Origin: Acholeplasmataceae bacterium
Lineage (GTDB): Bacteria; Bacillota_I; Bacilli_A; Acholeplasmatales; Acholeplasmataceae
Direction: 5' to 3'
Assembly (NCBI GenBank): GCA_030603805.1
Contig: JAUVXD010000001.1
Location: forward strand, 41,518 to 105,517
DNA: 64,000 nucleotides
This document shows, in pieces, positions 46,446 through 55,650 of this stretch. Position numbers and translations under genes: made by a program. Position 1 is the stretch's first letter, and every line of letters starts with the position of its first letter. A model generated the notes under the pieces. The model made no database searches and was not told where the DNA came from. It worked only from the letters and a program-made list of their open reading frames with translations.

Positions 46446-48809
46446 ATGAAAAAAATATTCAAGGAGAACTTCATACGATACTCATTAGTTTCACTTGTCC
46501 TAATTTTTCTTGTTTTTTACATTATCATGGTCATATTAGGATTTGTATCTGAACTTAGATTACTTGCACTTTTAGGTGGACTATTTGTAATATCCATGGG
46601 CCTGAGATATTTAGCAAGTCAACAAAAAAACCGGCTTCTTACTTTTGCTTCTACAACACTCATGCTGATTACATTCTTAGATGCCTCTATTCATTTCTTA
46701 GATGTCATTGAGGTTTCATTTGATTCACACCTCACAGTGAATATCATTTTTCAATCGTTGGGTTCTCTATCGATTCTGCTGCTACTATATGCACTTTTTG
46801 ACGATGTCGTTTTTACACGTAAACTCATGCAAATTAAAGGTGCTGCTTTTGATGAGAGTGAAGTCATCTATTTTGAGTTTGATCGCAAGTCAAGACTGTT
46901 TACACTTGAGTGTTCAAACCAATTTATTAAAACCTATAATCTCAAGCAATCTGTTTATGTTTTCGATCTTAATTCTATGGCAAAAGTCGTCACATTTGAA
47001 GGTCATATTAAGCTAAACGAACTCAATCATCAAAACGTCAAATCAATCGAGAAATCCATCATTTTATTAAAACTTCCTGAGATGTCTTATTCAATCCAAA
47101 TGACCATTAACGGCATCTATTTCCATGAAAGAAAAATCATCTTTATTACCATTGATATTGACCTCTTAAAAAACACCTTAAGTCTTGTCTCAAAACTCAA
47201 TAAAGAGAAGGCAACCATGATTGATAATTTGAATGTTGGTATTGCTGATCACGAACTCATTTTTGTTGATGGGAAACCTGTGGATTATAGATTTAATTAC
47301 ATCAATCGTGCCTACGAACAACTCACAGGACTAACCAGTGAATCCGTTACATCTCATCTAGCCTCAGAGATTTATGGATACACAGATTTAGATTTGATAG
47401 ACAAATACGCAAGAATTGTTAAAGAGGATCTTCGTGAAGATTTTGAATATTATTATGAAAAACAAAGACACTGGTATCAAGTTACCGCATACAAAACAGG
47501 ACCCAATAGATTCTTAACTGCCTTTTCAAATATCACTGAAATGAAACAAGTTGCTGAAGAACAAAAGTATATGATTTACCATGACACACTCACTGGACTC
47601 TTGAATGAATATGGTCTCACTCAAGCACTCAAGAATATCCAAAATGTTTCTCGGGCGATTTGTTACTTTATCGATGTCAGAGATTTTGGTAGTATCGTTG
47701 ATTTTTACGGCCTTGATGTCTCAGATGCTGTCATTGTTGAAATTGCTCAATATTTAAAGCATTACCCTCATAAGGATAAACTTGTATCGAGATATGGTGG
47801 AGATTTATTTGTCCTACTTATTCTCAATCCAAATAGTGAAGAAGATTTACGTCTGAATACATATGTCAAAGAAATCGTCTTTAAAGATTATGCATATCAA
47901 GATATTTTATTACAAGTAAGAAATCAAATTGGTTTTGCGCATTATCCTGAAGATGTTCCACACTTTGATCAACTCGTTTCTGCAGCCAGCATGGCATCTA
48001 AAAAAGCGGCCCTATCACAACGCAATATTATCATTAAGTATCATGAAGATTTACGTACGACAAAAGCTAAAGAACTTGAGCTTGCCAAGAGCATTAAAGT
48101 CGCCATCGATCAAAATAATATGCAGGTCTATTTTCAAAAAGTTATCGATAACAAAAATAATTCAATCTATGCGCTTGAAGCTCTAGCAAGATGGGTTGAT
48201 CCTGTATTAGGATATATCCCCCCTGATTATTTTTTTAGGGTCGCTCAAGAGTTTAATTTGATTGACTATCTAGAAGATTATATACTTGAAAAAGCTGTTC
48301 ATGCTTTTTCTGAGTGGGTAAAGAAAGCTGAAGCCAACGAAACGAAACTGTCCCTTAACGTCACACCTCAAGTCTTTTTATCGCATGAACAACCTGAATA
48401 TATCAACGAACTATGCGAACGCTATCATGTTCCTTCACATCGTGTCATCATCGAGATATCGGAAAATGTCTTTATCCATCCCATGGAACTTATCAAACAA
48501 TCTATCTTTGAGTATAAGGCATTTGGATTCAAAATAGCCATTGATGATTTTGGATCGGAATATTCTTCATTATCCATTTTAGATCAAATCGATTATGACA
48601 TCATTAAAATTGATGGATCATTTATCAAGGCACTTCATCTCGAACAAAATCAAGAGATTGTTAAAATGGTAGTTAAGGTTGCGAAAAATCTTTCAAAACG
48701 CGTGGTTGCTGAATGTGTCGAAACCAAAGAGGATGCTGATTTTCTTTCCAACATCTCATGCTATCTACATCAAGGTTACTTCTACCACAAACCAGAAAAA
48801 ATGATTTAA
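46446..48809 (+). CDS. Membrane PAS-GGDEF-EAL protein (c-di-GMP turnover)
   Basis: Five or so hydrophobic segments cover about residues 10-120, a PAS-like sensor contains INRAYEQLTGLTSE near residue 290, then GGDEF (about 370-530) and EAL (about 545-785). The GGDEF motif is degenerate (RYGGDLF near residue 451), so cyclase activity is doubtful. The EAL site looks intact: EALARW near 577, LSLNVTP, IIEISEN, AIDDFGSEYSSL, IIKIDGSF, AECVET and HQGYFY. It is therefore most likely a c-di-GMP phosphodiesterase with a regulatory GGDEF domain. Stands alone after the long gap. Confidence 0.88.
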   Translation: MKKIFKENFIRYSLVSLVLIFLVFYIIMVILGFVSELRLLALLGGLFVISMGLRYLASQQKNRLLTFASTTLMLITFLDASIHFLDVIEVSFDSHLTVNIIFQSLGSLSILLLLYALFDDVVFTRKLMQIKGAAFDESEVIYFEFDRKSRLFTLECSNQFIKTYNLKQSVYVFDLNSMAKVVTFEGHIKLNELNHQNVKSIEKSIILLKLPEMSYSIQMTINGIYFHERKIIFITIDIDLLKNTLSLVSKLNKEKATMIDNLNVGIADHELIFVDGKPVDYRFNYINRAYEQLTGLTSESVTSHLASEIYGYTDLDLIDKYARIVKEDLREDFEYYYEKQRHWYQVTAYKTGPNRFLTAFSNITEMKQVAEEQKYMIYHDTLTGLLNEYGLTQALKNIQNVSRAICYFIDVRDFGSIVDFYGLDVSDAVIVEIAQYLKHYPHKDKLVSRYGGDLFVLLILNPNSEEDLRLNTYVKEIVFKDYAYQDILLQVRNQIGFAHYPEDVPHFDQLVSAASMASKKAALSQRNIIIKYHEDLRTTKAKELELAKSIKVAIDQNNMQVYFQKVIDNKNNSIYALEALARWVDPVLGYIPPDYFFRVAQEFNLIDYLEDYILEKAVHAFSEWVKKAEANETKLSLNVTPQVFLSHEQPEYINELCERYHVPSHRVIIEISENVFIHPMELIKQSIFEYKAFGFKIAIDDFGSEYSSLSILDQIDYDIIKIDGSFIKALHLEQNQEIVKMVVKVAKNLSKRVVAECVETKEDADFLSNISCYLHQGYFYHKPEKMI

Positions 48810-48896
48810 AGGCTAACCATGCCTTTTTTCATTTTTAAGCCCTTTGGATTCTAAAACGATTCTATTCCTATATAAAGAAAAAAAAGGCCGAAGCCT

Positions 48897-49781
48897 TTAT
48901 TTGATGAAGTCTAGGATATCTTTAGTGAGTTCATCAGGAACATCGACCAATGGTGAGTGACCACAGTTTGGATATACTTTAAGTTTTGAGTATTTTTCTA
49001 AAGCCTTAACATTTTCTAAAACCATGTACTGAGGAACCACGATATCTTTATCTCCCCAAGTATGCAAAATTTCAGTTTTGATTTTAGATATGTTTTGAGT
49101 GCCTGCATTGTAAAAGTTGTGTTGATCAGACATATTAAGATTTGCTAGAGCCCAATCTGCATCGATTAAATTCCTTTGTTTTAAAGATTCGTTAATCCAA
49201 ATTGTGTTATCTTCAGCACTTGGTTTTTTAACGGTGTAAATGGTTTGATCAAAGATAAAACTCATGAGTGGAAAGTTCTTATCTTTTTGAGCATTCAGCA
49301 GAGGAACCACTTGAATTGGATCTGTTGCAAGTTCTTCTGGAGACTGGTAAACTTGTCCAACCAAAAATTGTCCATTTTCACCCTTTTTAAAGATGGGATA
49401 GCCCCGATGTGTGGTTGAGTTGATTAAAATCATTTTAAGGACTGATTTTGGGTATTTAGCAGCAAACTCTAAAGCAACGCCGCCACCTAAAGACCAGCCA
49501 ACGATATAAGCATTTTCAATCTGCTTAGCATCCATCAATAACTTGATGTCATCTGCAAAATCAGCTAAACTTGAAATACGTCTGTAATAACTTGAATCAC
49601 CATAACCTCTTAAATCTGGTGCGATAACTTTATAGTCTTTAGGTAGTCTTTCAATAAGTGGTGTATAATGCATACCTGACGAAAAATTACCATGAATCAA
49701 AAGGATGGTTTTTGGTCCTTGTCCTTGTTCAAGATAGTGAATCACTTCACCGTTTTTTATAACGATCTGTCTTTTTTTCAT
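48897..49781 (-). CDS. Alpha/beta hydrolase
   Basis: A 294-residue alpha/beta-fold hydrolase. The oxyanion motif HGNFSSG is near residue 32, the nucleophile elbow GWSLGGGVALEFA is near residue 98, the acid is in WGDKDIVVP, and the His is in NCGHSPLVDVP. There is no signal peptide. ATG 49781 is 7 nt from GGAGAG, so it is preferred over TTG 49796. It lies downstream of the Liv transporter genes on the same strand but beyond a terminator (49858), so its co-regulation with them is uncertain. Confidence 0.82.
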   Translation of the reverse strand: MKKRQIVIKNGEVIHYLEQGQGPKTILLIHGNFSSGMHYTPLIERLPKDYKVIAPDLRGYGDSSYYRRISSLADFADDIKLLMDAKQIENAYIVGWSLGGGVALEFAAKYPKSVLKMILINSTTHRGYPIFKKGENGQFLVGQVYQSPEELATDPIQVVPLLNAQKDKNFPLMSFIFDQTIYTVKKPSAEDNTIWINESLKQRNLIDADWALANLNMSDQHNFYNAGTQNISKIKTEILHTWGDKDIVVPQYMVLENVKALEKYSKLKVYPNCGHSPLVDVPDELTKDILDFIK

Positions 49782-49857
49782 GTGTCTTCTCTCCAATCTT
49801 TTCTGAGTCTTAAAAAACCATGATTTACATGGTATTTTATGAACTTAATGTTAAGTT

Positions 49858-49895
49858 AAAGAGTGGAAACAAGGATTAACTTGAGCCCACTCTTT
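49858..49895 (-). terminator. Terminator downstream of the Liv binding-protein gene
   Basis: AAAGAGTGG and CCACTCTTT form a 9-bp stem with a loop of about 20 nt, between the binding-protein gene and the hydrolase. Confidence 0.65.
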
Positions 49896-49912
49896 GATTG
49901 TTATGTATCTAA

Positions 49913-51274
49913 TTATTTAGCTTTAACTGCTGATAAAGATTCGATTTCTCTAATCTTTGCAAAGTTCCAACCTGAAGCAGTTAACTTGTATTCATTAAGT
50001 GCTAAAGTATCTAAACCAACACGCTGACCATTTGACCAGTCGATTTGTCCAGCCATTGGTAAGTTGATTGGTGCAGATTCTGCAAGTTCAATGAATGATT
50101 TCCAAGTTAATGTATCGAAATCTTCAACGCGTTCTAAAATAGAAACGAATGTTGAAGCTGCGACATAACCTGCCATTGCATAAGCATTTGCCCATAATGA
50201 ACGTGCTGTTGTCGTACCATCAACTCTATCTGATGAGTTCATGTCATGAACGAAACCTTCCCAGTATTCAGCTGTAAAGCCTGCTAAGAATGCTAAATCA
50301 AATGTCCAACCAGCAAGTGTACCATCGCCACCGATTTGTGCTGCAGTTGGTGCTGGAGCAGTTGCAGATGAGATGTCAACCCATGCATTTGCATAGACTT
50401 TGTATGGTAAAGCTTGAGCAACTGAATCAATGATTTGTTGTGCTGGAGCGAATACACCTGCACCGTTAACATAAGATGAAACCACTGGTACAGTGCTTTG
50501 TTGTTGTCTTAAAGCAAGCGCTGCAGCTGTTGCAGGTGCTTGGTTAGATGAGAGTAGAATCACACCTGGGTTTTCAGCTAATGCTACAGGAACGACTGCA
50601 GATGCTGTTGATGCACTAAATGGAATGTAGACCATACGGCTTGCAACATTGGATGCAGCAGCTTCATCTTGAATACCTACGCGAATGGATTGACCAGCGT
50701 CATCATCAGAGTATAGGACTACGATCTTTTCAGATGCACCTAATTTTTGATTGTGTTCTGCGCCAAATAATGATTCATGAAGTGCTCTAGCCAACATCAT
50801 ACGACCTTCTGTACGATAAATAGGTTGCACAGATAAGATGTTGTTACCTGGTTCATTTTCGAAATAAAGTGAATTGACACCAGTCACGCCATAGACCATT
50901 GGAATACCAGTTTCTAATAAGTAGTCCATGGTTTGGTTCACTGTGTTTGTTCCAAAGTGGCCAACGAGTGCGAAGACTTTATCTTCTTCAACAAGTTTCT
51001 TAGTGAATGCTAATCCTTTTTCACCATTGAATTCATCATCATAATGAAGGAACTTAATTTTACGTCCTTCAGTGGATTCATTGTATTTGTCAAATACCAC
51101 TTGCATTGCTAAGTTGAATGGAATCCCAACGCCTGCGAAAACGCCAGAAGTTGCAGCAGTGTTACCGACATAGATGAACTCATCATCAATACCTTGTGTA
51201 CCTTCACTTTGTGTACATGCGAAGAGTGTTAAACTCATCAATAATACAAAAGCGATACTTAAAATCTTTTTCAT
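49913..51274 (-). CDS. Branched-chain-type ABC transporter substrate-binding lipoprotein (LivJ/LivK family)
   Basis: Signal peptide with lipobox LFAC (Cys at residue 20) and a periplasmic-binding-protein type 1 fold. EFIYVGNTAATSGVFAGVGIPFNLAMQVVFDKYN is the expected start, and KIVVLYSDDDAGQSIRVGIQDEA lies in the first lobe. The family takes leucine-type amino acids, amides, urea, aromatic acids or short organic acids, so ligand cannot be read from sequence. ATG 51274 follows AAAGGAG. At 453 residues it is slightly long. It is the last transporter gene in the cluster. Confidence 0.9.
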   Translation of the reverse strand: MKKILSIAFVLLMSLTLFACTQSEGTQGIDDEFIYVGNTAATSGVFAGVGIPFNLAMQVVFDKYNESTEGRKIKFLHYDDEFNGEKGLAFTKKLVEEDKVFALVGHFGTNTVNQTMDYLLETGIPMVYGVTGVNSLYFENEPGNNILSVQPIYRTEGRMMLARALHESLFGAEHNQKLGASEKIVVLYSDDDAGQSIRVGIQDEAAASNVASRMVYIPFSASTASAVVPVALAENPGVILLSSNQAPATAAALALRQQQSTVPVVSSYVNGAGVFAPAQQIIDSVAQALPYKVYANAWVDISSATAPAPTAAQIGGDGTLAGWTFDLAFLAGFTAEYWEGFVHDMNSSDRVDGTTTARSLWANAYAMAGYVAASTFVSILERVEDFDTLTWKSFIELAESAPINLPMAGQIDWSNGQRVGLDTLALNEYKLTASGWNFAKIREIESLSAVKAK

Positions 51275-51319
51275 ATTTTTCTCCTTTATATTTAGTGCTT
51301 GATGCACTTTTTACCTTTC

Positions 51320-52069
51320 TTAATGGCTTTCGCCTAAATACGCACTGATCAAATCTTGATTGTTCAAGAGATCTTCGGCTATACCTTCAGATTTGACTTT
51401 ACCAAGTTCTAAGACATAGGCATAGTCAGCAATCTTTAAGGTTTGTTTTGCATTTTGTTCAACGATCAATATCGTTCGACCATCATCTTTAATCTTATTA
51501 ATGATGTTAAAGATGTCTCTAATGACTAAAGGTGCTAATCCGAGTGATGGTTCATCTAAGAGTAAGAGTTCAGGTGCACCCATCAACGCACGTCCAATAG
51601 CAAGCATTTGCTGTTCACCACCAGAAAGCGTATTAGCTTGTTGTTTCTTACGTTCTTTTAAGATTGGAAAGTAACTGTAAGTTTCTTCAAGCAATGCTTT
51701 GATCCGCTCTTTTCTTGAGATCTTGACACCATCTTTTTCTATACTTTTAATCGAGTAAGCACCAACAAATAGATTTTCCTCTACTGTGAGTCCATTTAAG
51801 ATCATACGCCCTTCTGGGGATTGCATGACACCTTTAGCAACGATTTTATAAGGTGCTAAGTTGTGAATGGGTTCACCATCGTAAAGAATTTCACCACTTT
51901 TTACCTTTGTCAGTCCTGAGATGGAACGTATGGTTGAAGTTTTGCCCGCACCGTTTGCACCTAGGATGGCAACTATCGAACCCTTAGGTACCTTCATATC
52001 AATGCCTTTAACCGCTCTAACGATGCCATAGTCGATTTCAAGATTTTTAATTTCTAGAATATTATGCAT
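51320..52069 (-). CDS. livF: Branched-chain-type ABC transporter ATPase (LivF)
   Basis: ATP-binding subunit of about 249 residues. Walker A is GANGAGKTS near residue 36, the signature is LSGGEQQMLAIGRAL, and Walker B is LLLLDEPSLGLAP. KGVMQSPEGRMILNGLTVEENL is typical of LivF. ATG 52069 is 9 nt after AGGAG and is preferred over ATG 52078, which directly abuts that site. It overlaps the livG stop by 8 nt. Confidence 0.93.
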   Translation of the reverse strand: MHNILEIKNLEIDYGIVRAVKGIDMKVPKGSIVAILGANGAGKTSTIRSISGLTKVKSGEILYDGEPIHNLAPYKIVAKGVMQSPEGRMILNGLTVEENLFVGAYSIKSIEKDGVKISRKERIKALLEETYSYFPILKERKKQQANTLSGGEQQMLAIGRALMGAPELLLLDEPSLGLAPLVIRDIFNIINKIKDDGRTILIVEQNAKQTLKIADYAYVLELGKVKSEGIAEDLLNNQDLISAYLGESH

Positions 52070-53633
52070 CGCTATCATCTCCTAAATAAGCTTTTCTAAC
52101 CTCAGGATTCTCTTGAATCTCTTTTGGTGTTCCTAAGCCAATCATACGTCCAAAGGATATGGCACAAACGCGATCACAAATGCTCATAACAAGTCCCATA
52201 TCATGTTCAACAAGGAAAATGGTAATGCCATAGTCCTTATTGATTTTTTTAATCATTTTTGCAAGATCTTTGGTTTCTGCATCATTTAAACCTGCTGCGG
52301 GTTCATCTAAAATGATTAAGCTAGGATCGGTCATTAATGTTCTTGCGAGTTCAACTTTTTTTAAGATTCCATAGGGTAATCCATAAGGTGATCTAAAAGC
52401 GTAACTTTCAATGCCTAAGTTTTTTAGGACTTGCATCCCTTTGGTACGAAGGACTGATTCTTCTCGGGCAAGTTTTTTAGTGTGTGTCATGTGGTCTAGA
52501 TAGTTTGTGACAAGCAGTGAATGTGATGCGACCAGTAGATTATCAAGTACAGTGAGTTCCCAAATGAGTTCAACATTTTGAAATGATCTGGCAATGCCTT
52601 CTGTGATCATATCATGTGTTTTTCTTTGATAGAGATCGACAATCTTATCTTCTTTGTTTCTAAAGACCATTTGACCTGAAGTTGCTTTATAAAACTGTGT
52701 TAGACAGTTAAAAACTGTTGTCTTTCCAGCACCATTGGGTCCGATGAGACCAAAGATTTCACCCTTTTTAACATGGAAGGTCAAATCATTGACCGCTTTG
52801 ACACCACCGAAGAACATTTTTAAGTTAGAAATATTTAAATGAATCGATGGATCTTTAATGGTTTCGTGTGTGATTTCAATCAAACTTAGCTGTTCAATTA
52901 GCTTTTCAAGTTTCTTTGATTTCGCTTTGACAGAAAGTCTAGAAAGCTGATTAACGGATTGAATGCGTTCTTTGAGTATGTTCACGCGCATTTGATCTTT
53001 AGTGAGTTTTTCTTGATTGTAGGTTTCAATAGCTTTTGAAATATCTGCCGCACGTTTTTCTTGTTTGTTGATATAAACTATATTTTTCTCAACAAATTTT
53101 AAATAGCGTTGATGTTTCTTCTCGTGTTGTGCATTAGTATTATCAATACGTTGATCTCTAATTTTTTGACGTTTTTTAATAGACTTATTGAGTTCAGCAA
53201 TATCTTGTTCAGTTAACTCTTGATGTGGATACTTTAATGTAACTTTTTCGATGAATGCTTCACGATCTTGAGCTTGTTGTTGCGTGAAAGATTCCATAAG
53301 TTTTTCAAAATCAGGATGGTTTTGACGTTTTAATGTCGTTTGATACTTTCTTTTCTGCCAATATTGGCGCATGTCAAACGATGTGATGACTCTTTCTCTT
53401 TTTTCATCAGCTTTGGTGATGCCTTTAAGTCTTTTTTCATAAACTTCAATTTCTTCTAGATAGTAGCTTTCTATGGTTTGAAGTTTCTTGGTTAATGCGA
53501 TGTCATCATCTTGTTGGAGTTCATCAGCTAACCCTTTTCTGTAATTCAGTCTTAAGGTTAACTTACGGTGCGTCTTAACATAAGATCCAATTTTTAATTG
53601 CTCAACGTAAGCTTTTAGTTTATTCTGCGCCAT
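52062..53633 (-). CDS. livG: Branched-chain-type ABC transporter ATPase (LivG) with long N-terminal helical extension
   Basis: The C-terminal ~258 residues are an ordinary LivG ATPase: FFGGVKAVNDLTFHV, Walker A GPNGAGKTT near residue 297, LLVASHSL region, the LPYGILKKVELARTL signature region and Walker B LIILDEPAAGLND. The first ~265 residues have no counterpart in usual LivG (about 255 residues in total). They are rich in Lys, Glu, Gln and Arg, lack hydrophobic segments, and look like long helices, perhaps coiled coils. No in-frame start near the ATPase boundary suits separate translation. The start overlaps livM by 14 nt. Confidence 0.9.
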   Translation of the reverse strand: MAQNKLKAYVEQLKIGSYVKTHRKLTLRLNYRKGLADELQQDDDIALTKKLQTIESYYLEEIEVYEKRLKGITKADEKRERVITSFDMRQYWQKRKYQTTLKRQNHPDFEKLMESFTQQQAQDREAFIEKVTLKYPHQELTEQDIAELNKSIKKRQKIRDQRIDNTNAQHEKKHQRYLKFVEKNIVYINKQEKRAADISKAIETYNQEKLTKDQMRVNILKERIQSVNQLSRLSVKAKSKKLEKLIEQLSLIEITHETIKDPSIHLNISNLKMFFGGVKAVNDLTFHVKKGEIFGLIGPNGAGKTTVFNCLTQFYKATSGQMVFRNKEDKIVDLYQRKTHDMITEGIARSFQNVELIWELTVLDNLLVASHSLLVTNYLDHMTHTKKLAREESVLRTKGMQVLKNLGIESYAFRSPYGLPYGILKKVELARTLMTDPSLIILDEPAAGLNDAETKDLAKMIKKINKDYGITIFLVEHDMGLVMSICDRVCAISFGRMIGLGTPKEIQENPEVRKAYLGDDSDA

Positions 53634-54654
53634 AGATATACGTCCTTACCTTGGTTTTGAGTTGAATAAACTTGCGCTTGATATCACCAAACAGTTGGAT
53701 CAGACCGCCTGGATAGAACATCACAACGACGATAATAAGTATCCCGTTGACCAGGAGTGAATAACTCCCAAGATTAAATCTCTGGAAGACTGCAAGATCG
53801 AGACCAAAGATGACAAATGTACCGAGCATAATGCCCCATATTGACTTTGTACCACCAATGACGACTGCAGCAAGAATATTTAAAGCAAAAGTTAAACCAA
53901 TCTGTGAAATGTTTGCATTTCTCGAATACATGATGGATAAGACACCAGTTACGGTTCCAAACACACCAGAGATGATGAATGCAAAGAGTCTATATTTAAG
54001 TAAGTTAATCCCCATCGTTTGTGCAGCTGTTTCACTGTTTTTAATAGAAAGTAATGCACGCCCTGTAGGTGAGTAAATCAGATTATGAACAATGATCATC
54101 CCGACTACCACAAAGAATGCGGTAAAGATGACGGCGGAGTTTGAGGTGAGTTCCATGCCTAAAAAGACCAAGGGTCGTCTAGGACCTCCAGATAAAAATC
54201 CTCCAGTGGTTCCTGATGCATATTCAGGAATGTTGGTAATGATTTTGACAACAATCTGCGAAAGTCCCATCGTTACAATCGCAAGATACATTCCAGAAAT
54301 ACGCAAACTCACAAAACCAAAGAGAATTCCAACGACAATCGCAATCACAATACCGGCAAGAATTGCGATTAATAGTGGCATCGTCATGAAACGGTAGACA
54401 TAATGCAAAGTAAATGCACCAATCCCTACAAATGCGCCAGTACCTAAGGATGCAAGTCCTCCATAACCGAGTAAGAGTGCGAATCCTAAACCTGCGATGT
54501 AATAATAAGATGTTGTCACGACTGCACCATAAATGGTTGCAGGAATAAAGTTAGATAATAATCGCATAAGGATGAGTGCAACCCCAACAATGATGAAACT
54601 AAAGTGTGGCTTCTTTAAGAAGGGTTTGATGTGTTCTCTGTATAATATTTTCAT
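53620..54654 (-). CDS. livM: Branched-chain-type ABC transporter permease (LivM)
   Basis: Permease of 344 residues with about nine hydrophobic segments. YYYIAGLGFALLLGYGGLASLGTGAFVGIGAF and RISGMYLAIVTMGLSQIV are the usual LivM blocks. The cytoplasmic SPTGRALLSIKNSETAAQTMGINLLKYR is the EAA-like loop that contacts the ATPases. It follows livH after 3 bp and overlaps livG by 14 nt, so the four transporter genes are translated in close sequence. Confidence 0.92.
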   Translation of the reverse strand: MKILYREHIKPFLKKPHFSFIIVGVALILMRLLSNFIPATIYGAVVTTSYYYIAGLGFALLLGYGGLASLGTGAFVGIGAFTLHYVYRFMTMPLLIAILAGIVIAIVVGILFGFVSLRISGMYLAIVTMGLSQIVVKIITNIPEYASGTTGGFLSGGPRRPLVFLGMELTSNSAVIFTAFFVVVGMIIVHNLIYSPTGRALLSIKNSETAAQTMGINLLKYRLFAFIISGVFGTVTGVLSIMYSRNANISQIGLTFALNILAAVVIGGTKSIWGIMLGTFVIFGLDLAVFQRFNLGSYSLLVNGILIIVVVMFYPGGLIQLFGDIKRKFIQLKTKVRTYIYGAE

Positions 54655-54657
54655 GGG

Positions 54658-55599
54658 CTACACCTTCTTTACAAGCTTCTTGCCAAAAAGTCCAACAGGT
54701 TTAATTAAAACTGCGACAATAATGGCCATATATAAGACAACATCACTCCAACCTGCAAGGTTATAAGAAACTAAGATTCTTGGGAAAACAGATTGGCCAG
54801 TTGTCAGTAAGAATGCACCTGCAAGTGGTCCGTAAAAGGTTGAAAACCCGCCTAGAATGGATGCATAGAATGCGTTAATCTGAATTTCAACCATGGATGT
54901 CGATTGCATACTACCAATGGCTGCAGTATATGTGATTGCAGATAGTGCACCACATGCTCCAGCAATCGCCCAACTCATTGAGTTAATTCGATTGGTATTG
55001 ATCCCCATCAATCCTGCAACACGTTCATTGGATGCAACAGAACGGACACCAAGTCCCCATTTCGTATATTTAAGCATGATGAAGATGAAGATAATGATGA
55101 TGGCTGAAAGCATTAAAGTCACGAGTTGATGCATAGGAATATTGACACCAAAGAGTTGTGTGGTGCGTTGTGAGAATGCGAAACTCACACGTGTGGTTGC
55201 ACCAAAGATGATTGGAATGAGCCCAGTAATGATGATCACTAGCCCCATCGTAATAATCTGCTTGGTCGCAGCATTCGTATACTTAGCGTTTCTAAAAATC
55301 ACGACATCAATTAAAAGTCCTGCAATAAATGAAACTAAGATACCGGCAAGCATCGGTAAAATGAGTTGCATCGGACTAGTGATGACGACACTGGGCATTC
55401 CAGTGATGTCAAGTACACCTTGCCTGTCGATTAAATAACTGGTAACAAACGCACCTAAAATCCCTAACATTCCTTGAGCAAAGTTTGTCGTTGAGCTCGT
55501 CTTGAAAATTAAGACAATCCCAAATGTCGCAAGCGACAAGAAACTAAATGGAATGAGAGCATTGATGAGTATGCTTAATATGTCTGTAAAAATTTGCAT
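54658..55599 (-). CDS. livH: Branched-chain-type ABC transporter permease (LivH)
   Basis: Permease of 313 residues with about eight hydrophobic segments. SSTTNFAQGMLGILGAFVTSYLI is the conserved LivH N-terminal region, and GLGVRSVASNERVAGLMGINTNRINSMSW is the ATPase-contact loop. It is the first transporter gene downstream of the hydrolase at 55651, with a 51-bp gap, AAAGAGG ribosome site and no terminator seen between them. Confidence 0.92.
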   Translation of the reverse strand: MQIFTDILSILINALIPFSFLSLATFGIVLIFKTSSTTNFAQGMLGILGAFVTSYLIDRQGVLDITGMPSVVITSPMQLILPMLAGILVSFIAGLLIDVVIFRNAKYTNAATKQIITMGLVIIITGLIPIIFGATTRVSFAFSQRTTQLFGVNIPMHQLVTLMLSAIIIIFIFIMLKYTKWGLGVRSVASNERVAGLMGINTNRINSMSWAIAGACGALSAITYTAAIGSMQSTSMVEIQINAFYASILGGFSTFYGPLAGAFLLTTGQSVFPRILVSYNLAGWSDVVLYMAIIVAVLIKPVGLFGKKLVKKV

Positions 55600-55650
55600 A
55601 AAATACCTCTTTCATACCCATGACATGTTTTGTGTCATCGTGTCAATCCA

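Noticed and set aside
48897..49781. Hydrolase as a certain member of the acyl-CoA/Liv operon
   Set aside because: It is on the same strand, but a 9-bp terminator-like stem at 49858-49895 lies between it and the binding-protein gene; kept as a separate gene.
49817..49834. ACCATG-ATTTA-CATGGT inverted repeat upstream of the hydrolase
   Set aside because: Short, single copy, and not followed by T residues; no regulator or function can be tied to it.
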